From positions 1 through 64,000 of the forward strand of contig JAFEAJ010000026.1 in assembly GCA_018266455.1 (NCBI GenBank): a DNA stretch of 64,000 nt, written 5' to 3'. The stretch is from Bacteroidota bacterium. GTDB taxonomy: Bacteria > Bacteroidota > Bacteroidia > Chitinophagales > Chitinophagaceae. The notes beneath the pieces are model-generated. The model ran no database searches. It worked only from the letters and a program-made list of their open reading frames with translations, and was not told the DNA's origin. Position 1 is the first letter of the stretch. Each line of letters begins with the position of its first letter. Made by a program: the position numbers and the translations under genes. Positions 53,827-62,397 of this stretch are shown in pieces.

Positions 53827-56787
53827 TTAAAAATCGAATGAAATGTGGAAGTCTGCACGCTTGGTTACAGGATAAGGATCTACATCTACGCCAGACGAGA
53901 AACCGGTGCCGAAATTGGACACTTCCGGGTCATACGATTTGTATTTTGTGATTGTGAGATAGTTATTGAGCGAAACGCCGACACGGATCCCTTTTACATA
54001 ACTTACAGGCAGTTTGGTGAATGAATAATACAAGCCGATCTCGCGCAACCGCAGGTAGCTTGATGTTTGCACAAATTCATGTGCATCGGAGCCAACTTGC
54101 GTGATGCGATAAAACCCGTCGGGCAAACCAGCTTTGTTAGTAACACGATCATAATCTGCGCTTGTTCCCCCAAAATCATTTTCAAGGCTGGTAAGATTAA
54201 CATTTTGCCCTCCTTTTTTCCAATGCAATAAAAAGCGAAGGCTAAGCTTATTAAAGAATGTGATTTCATTATATGTGCTCATCTGGAATGTCGGTTCGGC
54301 ATCGCCCAATTTGCTTACGCCACCTTTTCCATCCAGCCCAAGAATTTGTGTTGCTGATTTTCCCTGCTGTATCTGGAATGAGCCCAGCACATACCCGAAG
54401 GAGCCTTGTGGCACAGAAGGGATGATCAGTTTTGTGACCGACGACCGGTTTTGCCAAAAATTAACTGAAGTATTCCACGTAATTGTTTTCGATTCAACAG
54501 GCCTTGCATTCATTCCAAATTCAACGCCCTGGTTGCGCAGGTTCCCCGCATTCACCCATTCGCTGGTAAAGCCCGATGATGAAGGAAGGCTTGCCTGCAT
54601 CAGGAAATCATATATGTTTTTATCATAGTAAGTGAGCTCGAAACTGAGTTTTCCTTTTAATAAGCTGAAATCGATACCGGTCTCGAGTTCTGTTTGCCTT
54701 TCGGGCTTTATGCCCGGTTGCCCTTCCTGCGGGTTCACGATCAGCCCGGGGTTACCGGCAATATTGGAAATGTTGAATGCAGTGAATTTGCTCCCGTAGG
54801 CAGGCACATTGTTTGCTTCGCCATACGCTGCACGCAATTTTAAATTGTCAAACAGGTCGTTTTTTAGGAAATTCATTTTCGTGAGGTTCCATGAAATGCC
54901 TGCCTTTGGGTACGCATAATATTTTGCAACATCTCCGTTATTCGATGACCTGTCGAAACGCACGCCGGCAGTGAGCATCAATGCATCAATGATGCTCGCT
55001 TCTTCCTGTATAAAAATCCCTTCGTTCTGAAATTTTATCCTTGTTTGTTGCGCGTTCAATGCCCCTGCCTGGTTAACATTGCTTTGCCCTGCTATCACTT
55101 GCGTTGCTACGTTCAAAAGGTTATTATAATCACCGGTTTCCTGTGTCAGCCCGGCAGAAGTAGTCAGGGAAAGCCTATCGGAAGGGGTGAGCGTATTCAC
55201 TAAAGAGAAAATGTAATTTGTATTTAGGTTTTTAGTGAAGCCCTGGATAGATGTTCCCTTATTCACTGCCTGGAACTGCAATATGCTTGGAAAAATTGCA
55301 TTCGTTTCGAGATTGTAAAAATCAATACCACCTTTGCCGACCAGTTTGGTATTGCTTTTTTTGCCTTTCTGTAAGATGGCTTCTAAATTTAGCCCTGTTA
55401 TAAAACGGTTTACTGCTTCATTGTTGGTCATCAATGCAATTGTTTGTAACGGATTGGAAGCTGCGTAAGGGTTGTTGGGGTAATTGCCTGATGCATCAGG
55501 ATGGAGCTGTGCAAACTCCGGGGTTGATGAAAGCGCGATGCCAACAGACACGCCCGCATTGTCATTTCCTGTTAATCCGCGATCGGCAGATGAGTTGATG
55601 TAATTTGAGCTCACGCCAATTTTGATATTATCTGTGAGGCGATGTTCAAGGTTCAGGCGTAGGCTGCTGTTGCGGTACCCGGTATTTTTCATGATGCCGC
55701 CTTCATCTTTTTGTGACCCGGAGAAATAAAAATTTGTTTTTGCATTCCCTCCACTTACGCTCAACACGGTATTCCTTGCAAAGCCTTTATTGCCCCATAC
55801 TTCTTTTTCATAATCATGCATTGGAAGGCCTGCAGATTCTGCATCTTTAAATGCCTGGATGAATGAAGGGCTGGCAGCGGGGTCTTTAGCAAGGTTGGCA
55901 TCGGTATAATGACGTACGCCCAGCAATTTCCTTACACTTATTTGGCCAAGATCCTGGGATATTGATACCCTGGTTTTTCCTTCTTTTCCTTTTTTTGTTG
56001 TAATGATCACCACGCCACCGGCGGCTTTCGATCCGTACACTGCAGCGGCGGAAGCGCCTTTCAAAATTTCGATGCTCTCAATATCTTCTGCTCTCAGGTC
56101 GGCAATGCGGCTCGAAGGGTTGTCTTGCGTGCTGCCGTTTGCATTGGAGGTAATTGCCCCGTTTCCAAGTGCAGCGGTTACCACGTTCAAGCCTGCAGAA
56201 GTTGCGGTATTGTCAACAAACACACCATCCACAACATATAAAGGTTGCGTGTTCCCATATACAGAAGTAACACCGCGCAACTTTACCGAAATGCCCCCGC
56301 CCGGCGCACCGGTGTTTGCATTGATGTATGCCCCGGGGATTTTTCCTTCTAGTGCCGCATCAAATGTTTGTGCAGGCGCGACCCCGCTTAATTCTTTGGA
56401 AGAAATGGTCGTTACCGCATTTGCAAGGTTCCTTCTTTTTACAGCGGTGGCAAGTCCGGTAACCACCACTTCGTCCAATCGTGCCACATCTTCTTCTAAT
56501 TTGATTTGTGCGCCTGCGGCAAGGTCATCTGCATTAAATGCCTGAGCACGATAACCCGCTGAGCCGATTATTAAAGTTGAACCTGAAGGAACATTTAATT
56601 TGAACTTTCCGTCTGCATCTGTCATTGTTCCCTGGGCAGATTGTTTGACAGTTACGCTTGCGCCAACAACCGGCAATCCTTTCGTGTCAGTAACCCTGCC
56701 GGATATATCCCTGGCCTGTGAAAAAGTAAAATATGGCAGGGATATCAGGTATATAAGCCCTGTCATTTGTAGAAATAATTTTCTCAT
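53827..56787 (-). CDS. susC: SusC/RagA-family TonB-linked outer-membrane receptor
   Basis: 986 residues. Signal peptide, then a carboxypeptidase-like domain (ISGRVTDTKGLPVVGASVTV), TonB-box region (DEVVVTGLAT), plug domain (GSKAAGGVVIITTKKGKEG) and a 22-strand barrel ending DFHISFDF. It imports a ligand in partnership with SusD. It lies within the ten-gene minus-strand unit, directly downstream of a paralogous unknown protein. No sigma/anti-sigma pair accompanies it, so regulation is unlike many SusCD loci. Confidence 0.95.
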   Translation of the reverse strand: MRKLFLQMTGLIYLISLPYFTFSQARDISGRVTDTKGLPVVGASVTVKQSAQGTMTDADGKFKLNVPSGSTLIIGSAGYRAQAFNADDLAAGAQIKLEEDVARLDEVVVTGLATAVKRRNLANAVTTISSKELSGVAPAQTFDAALEGKIPGAYINANTGAPGGGISVKLRGVTSVYGNTQPLYVVDGVFVDNTATSAGLNVVTAALGNGAITSNANGSTQDNPSSRIADLRAEDIESIEILKGASAAAVYGSKAAGGVVIITTKKGKEGKTRVSISQDLGQISVRKLLGVRHYTDANLAKDPAASPSFIQAFKDAESAGLPMHDYEKEVWGNKGFARNTVLSVSGGNAKTNFYFSGSQKDEGGIMKNTGYRNSSLRLNLEHRLTDNIKIGVSSNYINSSADRGLTGNDNAGVSVGIALSSTPEFAQLHPDASGNYPNNPYAASNPLQTIALMTNNEAVNRFITGLNLEAILQKGKKSNTKLVGKGGIDFYNLETNAIFPSILQFQAVNKGTSIQGFTKNLNTNYIFSLVNTLTPSDRLSLTTSAGLTQETGDYNNLLNVATQVIAGQSNVNQAGALNAQQTRIKFQNEGIFIQEEASIIDALMLTAGVRFDRSSNNGDVAKYYAYPKAGISWNLTKMNFLKNDLFDNLKLRAAYGEANNVPAYGSKFTAFNISNIAGNPGLIVNPQEGQPGIKPERQTELETGIDFSLLKGKLSFELTYYDKNIYDFLMQASLPSSSGFTSEWVNAGNLRNQGVEFGMNARPVESKTITWNTSVNFWQNRSSVTKLIIPSVPQGSFGYVLGSFQIQQGKSATQILGLDGKGGVSKLGDAEPTFQMSTYNEITFFNKLSLRFLLHWKKGGQNVNLTSLENDFGGTSADYDRVTNKAGLPDGFYRITQVGSDAHEFVQTSSYLRLREIGLYYSFTKLPVSYVKGIRVGVSLNNYLTITKYKSYDPEVSNFGTGFSSGVDVDPYPVTKRADFHISFDF

Positions 56788-56823
56788 TGTAAAAGTTTTG
56801 GATTTAATAAGCTATGAAAACAC

Positions 56824-57447
56824 TTATACATTCCTGTTAGCGGAATGACAATAAAAAAAAGGTTTGTTTTTGCCTGTAACAATGGAATATTTTTTTTCGG
56901 GGGGGATATCGATTGCCGATATGCTTCTGGAGATAATTCGTGAAGCCTGGGAAGATGCCTGTTCAGAGCGAGCCAACAGGGAAGTGTGAAAATTAAAATT
57001 TATTTGCTTGCTGTAATATTTCGAGAAAAATATTTTTGATAAACCGGGGTGTTCTCCTGTTTTTTTGCCTTGCCCTGGATATTGAATATCGGTAACTAAC
57101 TTAAAAAATTCATTCCTGGCATTTTGAATTTCAACCAGTGGTTTGTTAGGGATGCAAAGCAACTCTATCGTATCATTTAAAAACCTGCGTTTTACATAAC
57201 TGTAAACAACCCCTTTAATATTTAGCTGCCCATCTACCCGTTCAAATAGTTGCGAGTTGGCATATCCCCAAAGATGAGTTTCAGGGACCTTTATTGAAAC
57301 CAGTTCGCCTTCGTCATAGTCATTGTTGTCTAATTGAATTTCAAAACTGTTGTTGATTTTATTTTCTATGCAATATGCGAGCAGCCGGTAACCTACCCAG
57401 TTAAAAAACAAAACAGATGAAAATAATATGGCAAAGGCTTTTTTCAA
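56824..57447 (-). CDS. Unknown exported/membrane-anchored protein, paralogue A
   Basis: 207 residues. An N-terminal membrane anchor or signal (MKKAFAILFSSVLFFNWVGY) precedes a conserved domain: DNNDYDEGELVSIKVPETHL, FERVDGQLNIKGVVYSYVKR and LNDTIELLCIPNKP, NEFFKLVTDIQYPGQGKK. The C-terminal part is different from its paralogue at 62398-62961. I cannot name a family. It starts two bases after CMD1 ends and lies just upstream of susC; the two paralogues sit near both ends of the enzyme cassette. A role in the envelope, perhaps with the TonB receptor, is inferred from position only. Confidence 0.7.
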   Translation of the reverse strand: MKKAFAILFSSVLFFNWVGYRLLAYCIENKINNSFEIQLDNNDYDEGELVSIKVPETHLWGYANSQLFERVDGQLNIKGVVYSYVKRRFLNDTIELLCIPNKPLVEIQNARNEFFKLVTDIQYPGQGKKTGEHPGLSKIFFSKYYSKQINFNFHTSLLARSEQASSQASRIISRSISAIDIPPEKKYSIVTGKNKPFFYCHSANRNV

Positions 57448-57449
57448 AC

Positions 57450-58022
57450 TTAAACGATTTTTGCAACAGGTTGTTTAGCCGAAAAGATATGATTGCCATA
57501 CCCATTTTCTGCAACCTGTTTTGCCCTGGGGGGATATGTGCTTAAATCGGCTGGTGTGGTTGCTGCCAATCCATCAACATAGCGATTGAACATGCAGAAA
57601 GCGGCAGCGATCAGCACTGTGTCATGTATATCTTTGTCGGTAGCCCCATGTTTACGGGCATTTGCAATGTCTTCTTCTGTAACAAACTTTCCACCTTGTT
57701 GTACATGTGATGCAATCTGCAACAATGCTTTTAGTTTATCAGGTACCTCAGCATGCTGGTAATCTTTCCGGACCTGGTCTACCAGTTCACGATCTCCTTT
57801 TAAGTAATAGCATGCAATTTCTCCGTGCGAGTTGTGGCAATAAAAGCAATCATTGAGATAGGAGACATGTGTTGCGATCAATTCTCTTTCTGCAGGCGTC
57901 AAACCATCTTTACTGCGCAGCAAAACTTCTGCAAGATCGCATAAAGGCCCGGCTGTTTCCGGCCGGAAGTTCATCAATCCGCGTATCCCTGCCAGGCTGT
58001 TGTTTACATTGATATGTGGCAT
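57450..58022 (-). CDS. Carboxymuconolactone-decarboxylase/AhpD-like protein, copy 1
   Basis: 190 residues. The motif E-R-E-L-I-A (E45-A50) is followed by C59-F-Y-C62 and H66, the redox-active layout of AhpD-like and peroxidase-related CMD proteins. The C-terminal signature ATDKDIHDTVLIAAAFCMFN is shared by all four copies here. These proteins are typically cytosolic oligomers that reduce peroxides through the CxxC pair; true decarboxylases lack the cysteines. First substrate unknown. The gene lies between a MetE-like gene and paralogue A. Confidence 0.88.
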   Translation of the reverse strand: MPHINVNNSLAGIRGLMNFRPETAGPLCDLAEVLLRSKDGLTPAERELIATHVSYLNDCFYCHNSHGEIACYYLKGDRELVDQVRKDYQHAEVPDKLKALLQIASHVQQGGKFVTEEDIANARKHGATDKDIHDTVLIAAAFCMFNRYVDGLAATTPADLSTYPPRAKQVAENGYGNHIFSAKQPVAKIV

Positions 58023-58108
58023 AACAATTTAAGATTTTAGATTTACAATTTGTTTTAGCATCGTTCGGTTATAGCCTTATGGCGTATCAATTTTTGTACT
58101 TCTTAATA

Positions 58109-59188
58109 TTATACAAACACAGAAGTTTTAGCTAAGGCAGCTTCTGCAAGCTTAGTTCCTTCGATGCGCGATTTGATCTTCGCGAAGGCAATATCTCTTG
58201 CAGTTGAGGTATCATCTGCAAAGGGAGAAAACCCGCAATCGTCTGTTGTGCCCAGTTGCTGAATGGGGATTATGCCGGCTGCCTCCAATATGGTTTCGCG
58301 GATGTCATCGGGCGTTTCTATCTTCGGGTCCAATACATCCGTTACTCCGAGAAAAATGACCTGTGCTGGTTTGATATTTTCTTTGATGGCAGCGAGAACA
58401 GCCGGCTTATTTTTTTCTCCTGCATACTCGAGATAGAAATTGCCTGCATTAAGCTGAAACAATAATGGGAGCAGGCTTGAATAGCTGATATCAGCACTAT
58501 GCGTTGAATCAAAATCTCCACCGGGGCAGGAATGCACCCCAATGCGTTTTTTCTCTTCTGTGCTGAAGCGGTTCAATACCTCGTTGTTCAAATCGATAAA
58601 TGTTTTCAGCAATCCGCCCGTGGGGTCTAATTTTAAAGCAAGCCTTGCTTCTGTAAAATCAATTTGCACATTATAAGCGCCGCTATCCAGGCTTTTCCGA
58701 ATATCAGTTTCCGCTTCGTTCAACAGGTCATGAATAAATTGTTCGCGAGGATATCCTTCAATGCCCTCCTGGGGATATAATAAGCTGATGGCAGAAACCG
58801 AGATTACAGCCTGTTTTACCGGAAGGGTTGTTAATAGTTTTGCTTTTTGGACATAAGTGTTTGTATATACCTGATAACGGAAAGGCCCAGCCGTAATTTT
58901 CGGCAATTGCCTTGTGTGGCCGTCGGCAAAGGGAATAACAATGCCATTGGGATCAAGGCCTTTCATTCCGCTGATGGGGTAGGTTGCAAAGCTTGGTTTT
59001 GTTTGCTCGCCATCCGTAATAACAGGCGATCCCGTTTCTTCAAATCGTTTAATCGTATCCTTTAGCGCTGCATCGAATAATTGTTGCAGGCTTTTGTCAT
59101 CCAGTTGCCCGGCAGCATGTGCCTGCATTCCGAGAATCAATTCAATCGGTCGAGGAATACTTCCGATTGGTTGTGTTTGAATCTTCAT
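58109..59188 (-). CDS. MetE-like zinc methyl/alkyl-transferase, half-size
   Basis: 359 residues from ATG 59186-59188; E. coli-type MetE is over 750. Only the catalytic C-terminal barrel is present. The zinc ligands are all kept: H219-x-C221 (GVHSCPGGD), E254 (FYLEYAGE) and C318 (TTDDCGFSP). The zinc activates a thiol to accept or give a methyl or alkyl group, as in methionine synthase core enzymes and epoxyalkane:CoM transferases. Its place among four CxxC proteins argues for a special thiol substrate rather than routine methionine synthesis. No corrinoid or B12 element is near. Confidence 0.88.
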   Translation of the reverse strand: MKIQTQPIGSIPRPIELILGMQAHAAGQLDDKSLQQLFDAALKDTIKRFEETGSPVITDGEQTKPSFATYPISGMKGLDPNGIVIPFADGHTRQLPKITAGPFRYQVYTNTYVQKAKLLTTLPVKQAVISVSAISLLYPQEGIEGYPREQFIHDLLNEAETDIRKSLDSGAYNVQIDFTEARLALKLDPTGGLLKTFIDLNNEVLNRFSTEEKKRIGVHSCPGGDFDSTHSADISYSSLLPLLFQLNAGNFYLEYAGEKNKPAVLAAIKENIKPAQVIFLGVTDVLDPKIETPDDIRETILEAAGIIPIQQLGTTDDCGFSPFADDTSTARDIAFAKIKSRIEGTKLAEAALAKTSVFV

Positions 59189-59244
59189 AAAACAGTTTTT
59201 AAAAGTGGATAAAAAAGTTATGCCTTTCTGCAAACAGCGCCTTT

Positions 59245-59793
59245 CTATTTAAATAAGTCAAACCCCACATATCCTTCTTCAGCTCTTTGCGGCGCACGGT
59301 CAACATAAAACTGCCTGTCCTGGGGCGCCCATGTGGCAAGGCCGTCAACATAGCGGTTATACATACAAAAAGCAGCGGCAATAAGCACCGTGTCGTGAAT
59401 CTCTCTGTCGGTTGCGCCTAACTGCCTTGCGCCTTCAATTTGTTGCCGGGTAACAAATTTCCCGCCCTGCTGCACGCTTGCAGCAATAGAAAGCAGCGCT
59501 TTCATTTTTTCAGAAATGGCAGTAGAAGGGAAATCTTTTTTTACAGCATCAATTGCATTGATGTCATAATTTAAATAATGCCCCGCTAATGCGCCATGTA
59601 CATTCTGGCAAAAGAAACAATCATTAAGCGACGACACATAAGTGCCGATAAGCTCACGCTCCCCGCGCGACAAGGTGTTGTTGTCATCCCGCAACAAAAC
59701 TTCAGCGAGTGCATTTAGTGGCTTTGCCGTTTCCGGCCTGTAAGCCATGGGCCCGCGAATGCCGGGCAGGTTGGGCAGGTTGATATGAGGCAT
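59245..59793 (-). CDS. Carboxymuconolactone-decarboxylase/AhpD-like protein, copy 2
   Basis: 182 residues. E46-R47 region, then C59-F-F-C62 and H66, and ATDREIHDTVLIAAAFCMYN near residue 128. Closest in appearance to copy 1 (GIRG-x-M-x-x-RPETA, LNDCF-x-C). It starts 20 bases after copy 3 ends and is 56 bases upstream of the MetE-like start, so it is in the middle of the enzyme run. Redox activity is inferred from the intact CxxC/H layout. Confidence 0.88.
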   Translation of the reverse strand: MPHINLPNLPGIRGPMAYRPETAKPLNALAEVLLRDDNNTLSRGERELIGTYVSSLNDCFFCQNVHGALAGHYLNYDINAIDAVKKDFPSTAISEKMKALLSIAASVQQGGKFVTRQQIEGARQLGATDREIHDTVLIAAAFCMYNRYVDGLATWAPQDRQFYVDRAPQRAEEGYVGFDLFK

Positions 59794-59813
59794 AGTATTG
59801 CGTTTTTTTATTT

Positions 59814-60368
59814 TTAAATATCAGTTTTTACTTCTTGTGGCATCACATATCCCTTACTCATTCTCTTTCCCATTTCTTCATACATTTTGGCGTCCGTTGG
59901 CGTCCAGCTTGCAAGGCCATCAACGTAACGATTGAACATAGAGAATGCAGCAGCAATCAGTACGGTGTCATGAATTTCCCTATCTGTTGCTCCAAGTTTC
60001 CGGGCGGCCTCCACATCTTTTTCTTTTACTTCTTTCCCAAGTACCTGCACTTTGCCAGCTATGTTAAGCAGTGCTTTCAGTTTATCGCCTATTTGCGATT
60101 GTTGCATATCTTTCAATACTTCATCTACTGTATTTTTTTCTTCCCCGTATAAACAGCGTGATGCTGCAGCATGACTGCTCATGCAAAACATGCAATTGTT
60201 GCGCGATGAAACATATGCTGCGATCAATTCCCGTTCCGCTTCTGACAAAGTAGATTCGCCGCGCAATAAAATTTGGGCGAGATCATACAAAGGCTTGCCT
60301 GTTTCAGGCCTGAACATCACTAAGCTTCTTATTCCGGGAACACCTTCCTTCACATTGATATAGGCCAT
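59814..60368 (-). CDS. Carboxymuconolactone-decarboxylase/AhpD-like protein, copy 3
   Basis: 184 residues. Same numbering of the active site: C59-M-F-C62 and H66, in NNCMFCMSSHAAAS. The second signature ATDREIHDTVLIAAAFSMFN has serine where copies 1, 2 and 4 have cysteine. The centre (EKNTVDEVLKDMQQSQIGDK) differs more from copies 1 and 2, suggesting a distinct partner or substrate. The gene follows the MFS transporter by 44 bp and precedes copy 2. Confidence 0.88.
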   Translation of the reverse strand: MAYINVKEGVPGIRSLVMFRPETGKPLYDLAQILLRGESTLSEAERELIAAYVSSRNNCMFCMSSHAAASRCLYGEEKNTVDEVLKDMQQSQIGDKLKALLNIAGKVQVLGKEVKEKDVEAARKLGATDREIHDTVLIAAAFSMFNRYVDGLASWTPTDAKMYEEMGKRMSKGYVMPQEVKTDI

Positions 60369-60412
60369 TTATTTGCAATTTTAAATTTGTGTTATGGGGT
60401 TTATTTTTAACA

Positions 60413-61717
60413 TCAGGTATTTCTGTTGTCGATTTTATTATCAATTGAGATTGTTTGCCCTTCATTTGAAAGGTAAGTTGCTGCCCACCCTATTAAGAAA
60501 ATAAATGAGAAAATAAAAATGGCATTGCCATAGCCGCCCAGAAAGGCCACCAGGGCGCCAATAAAAAAAACTACGGTGCCGGTAAACAACCTGCCTATGT
60601 TAAAACAGAAACCAGTTGCTGCTGCGCGGACATGCACAGGGAACAACAGCGGGATATAAACAGCCAACGCCCCCTGGCTGATGCCGAAGAAAAATGCAAG
60701 CACCGATAGCTCAACATACAAGAGCGGGGCAACTGATGTGCTGAGCTTGAACAGTACAAATGACATCACAAAACAAACGACAAAACACACCATCATCGTT
60801 TTGCGCACCCCGAGCGCATTGGCGATCCATCCCGAAACAAAACTCCCAGCCAGTCCGCCTGATGCCATGATCATCACTACCAGGCCACGCAATTGTTGCG
60901 CATCAGCAGGCGCAGCAATATTTTGAGCCCATGTAGGCGCCCAGGAAAATATCGCCCATAAACCAATAAGCATCGCGCCAAAAATTACCGACCCCGATAA
61001 AATATTTTTCTTGTATTCTTTTGCAAACAATAGCCTGCTCATTTTTTCATTTTTGTCATCGCTTATTTTTTTTGCTTTCCATTTTTCTGATTCTTCTAAA
61101 ACAAAAAAAGATAGAACAGATAGGGCCAGTGGGGCAATGCCGGTCATAAATGCCTGCCGCCAATCAGGCAATAAGTTATTAATGGCCCCCGCTCCAAAAA
61201 ACCCAATGGGTATGCTCACTGACAAGATGCCCAGGGCAATCGCCCTTTTTTTTTCCGGCCATATTTCTGAAATAAGGATAGTGGTGGTTACCAGCACGCC
61301 GCCAACACCGAAACCAGACATGAACCTTGATGCGCTTGCCAGTATCCAGTTTGGCGAAAATGCGGTTGTTAAGGTAAACAGGCCATAACAGGCAGTGGAT
61401 AGCATCACTGATCTTGACCGGCCGATCCTGTCGCAGATAATTCCCCATGCTATTCCGCCGAACATCCATCCGAAAATGAAGAGCGAATTGATTGCCGCGC
61501 TTATGTCATTCAATTTTTCATCTCCTACATTCCCCAACAAGTCTTTTACTGCTACAGGAAGATAAACAGACATCAGCATCGTCACCACGCCGCCAAATAA
61601 AGTACTGATGAAACAAATGGCGAACGCGGCAAACAATTTTTTTTTGGTTGTTGCGGCTGCGGGCCCAGTATTAACCAGCGAAGCACTTGAATTCGAAATG
61701 GCCATTTCATTTTCCAT
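60413..61717 (-). CDS. MFS transporter, metabolite:H+ symporter type
   Basis: 434 residues, 12 predicted helices. The helix 2-3 loop GIICDRIGRSRSVMLSTA and the second-half loop GWIANALGVRKTMM are MFS signatures. It resembles the aromatic-acid/organic-anion symporter branch (AAHS-like), not sugar transporters such as the two other MFS proteins in this window. Probably moves the imported compound or a breakdown product across the inner membrane. Its ATG overlaps the stop of copy 4 in the sequence TAATG, so translation is coupled. Confidence 0.85.
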   Translation of the reverse strand: MENEMAISNSSASLVNTGPAAATTKKKLFAAFAICFISTLFGGVVTMLMSVYLPVAVKDLLGNVGDEKLNDISAAINSLFIFGWMFGGIAWGIICDRIGRSRSVMLSTACYGLFTLTTAFSPNWILASASRFMSGFGVGGVLVTTTILISEIWPEKKRAIALGILSVSIPIGFFGAGAINNLLPDWRQAFMTGIAPLALSVLSFFVLEESEKWKAKKISDDKNEKMSRLLFAKEYKKNILSGSVIFGAMLIGLWAIFSWAPTWAQNIAAPADAQQLRGLVVMIMASGGLAGSFVSGWIANALGVRKTMMVCFVVCFVMSFVLFKLSTSVAPLLYVELSVLAFFFGISQGALAVYIPLLFPVHVRAAATGFCFNIGRLFTGTVVFFIGALVAFLGGYGNAIFIFSFIFLIGWAATYLSNEGQTISIDNKIDNRNT

Positions 61718-62289
61718 TATTCTACCGATTGGCTTTTTAAATGATCGTACCCTTGTGGCAGCCGGTTATACCCGTTTTGTTTCAGGCGATTACCGAGATG
61801 GGTATAAAAGTCGGCGCTGTTTGGGGTGGCTGTTGCTAATCCGTCAACATACCGGTTATACAAACAAAAAAGCGCAGCGATCAGCACTGTATCATGAATT
61901 TCCAGGTCAGTTGCCCCTTCATCTTTTGCTTTTTGAATGGATGTTGCGGTTACGCTCTTGCCGCTTTCCTGCACTTGTGCCGCGATGGTTAACAGCGCCC
62001 TCATTTTATTGCTGACCGGCGCTGTTGAAATATCTTGTTTGATTTTTTCCGATGTATCATTTTCTCCCAGTAAAATGTTTGCCGCGGCAGTGTGCGCAGC
62101 AGTGCAGAACCTGCATTGGTTACGAGATGAAACGATTGTGGCTATAAGTTCCCGTTCGCCTTCTGTTAATGCTGACGGGCCACGCAATAATATTTGCGTA
62201 AGCTCGCGAATGGGCTCCGCAGAATCTTTGCGGTATTCGAGCAGTCCCGTAATGCCGGGCAGATGCTCTTCCAATGGGATGTATGGCAT
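61717..62289 (-). CDS. Carboxymuconolactone-decarboxylase/AhpD-like protein, copy 4
   Basis: 190 residues. C59-R-F-C62 and H66 lie in NQCRFCTAAHTAAA. The shared C-terminal signature is ATDLEIHDTVLIAALFCLYN. It is the most divergent of the four in the opening segment (GITGLLEYRKDSAEPIREL) and in the mid region. It is the first of the enzyme genes in transcription order and is translationally coupled to the MFS gene. Confidence 0.88.
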   Translation of the reverse strand: MPYIPLEEHLPGITGLLEYRKDSAEPIRELTQILLRGPSALTEGERELIATIVSSRNQCRFCTAAHTAAANILLGENDTSEKIKQDISTAPVSNKMRALLTIAAQVQESGKSVTATSIQKAKDEGATDLEIHDTVLIAALFCLYNRYVDGLATATPNSADFYTHLGNRLKQNGYNRLPQGYDHLKSQSVE

Positions 62290-62397
62290 GAGTGCTTGAG
62301 TTTATTCAATTCAATAATTGCTGATCAGGTCAAATCCTGCATAACTGCTTTATTCACCGGGAGGGTGAGGGCGGCCAACGAAAGGAACAGGAGCATG

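Noticed and set aside
56003..56545. 180-residue plus-strand frame
   Set aside because: Antisense to the N-terminal part of susC, with no independent support.
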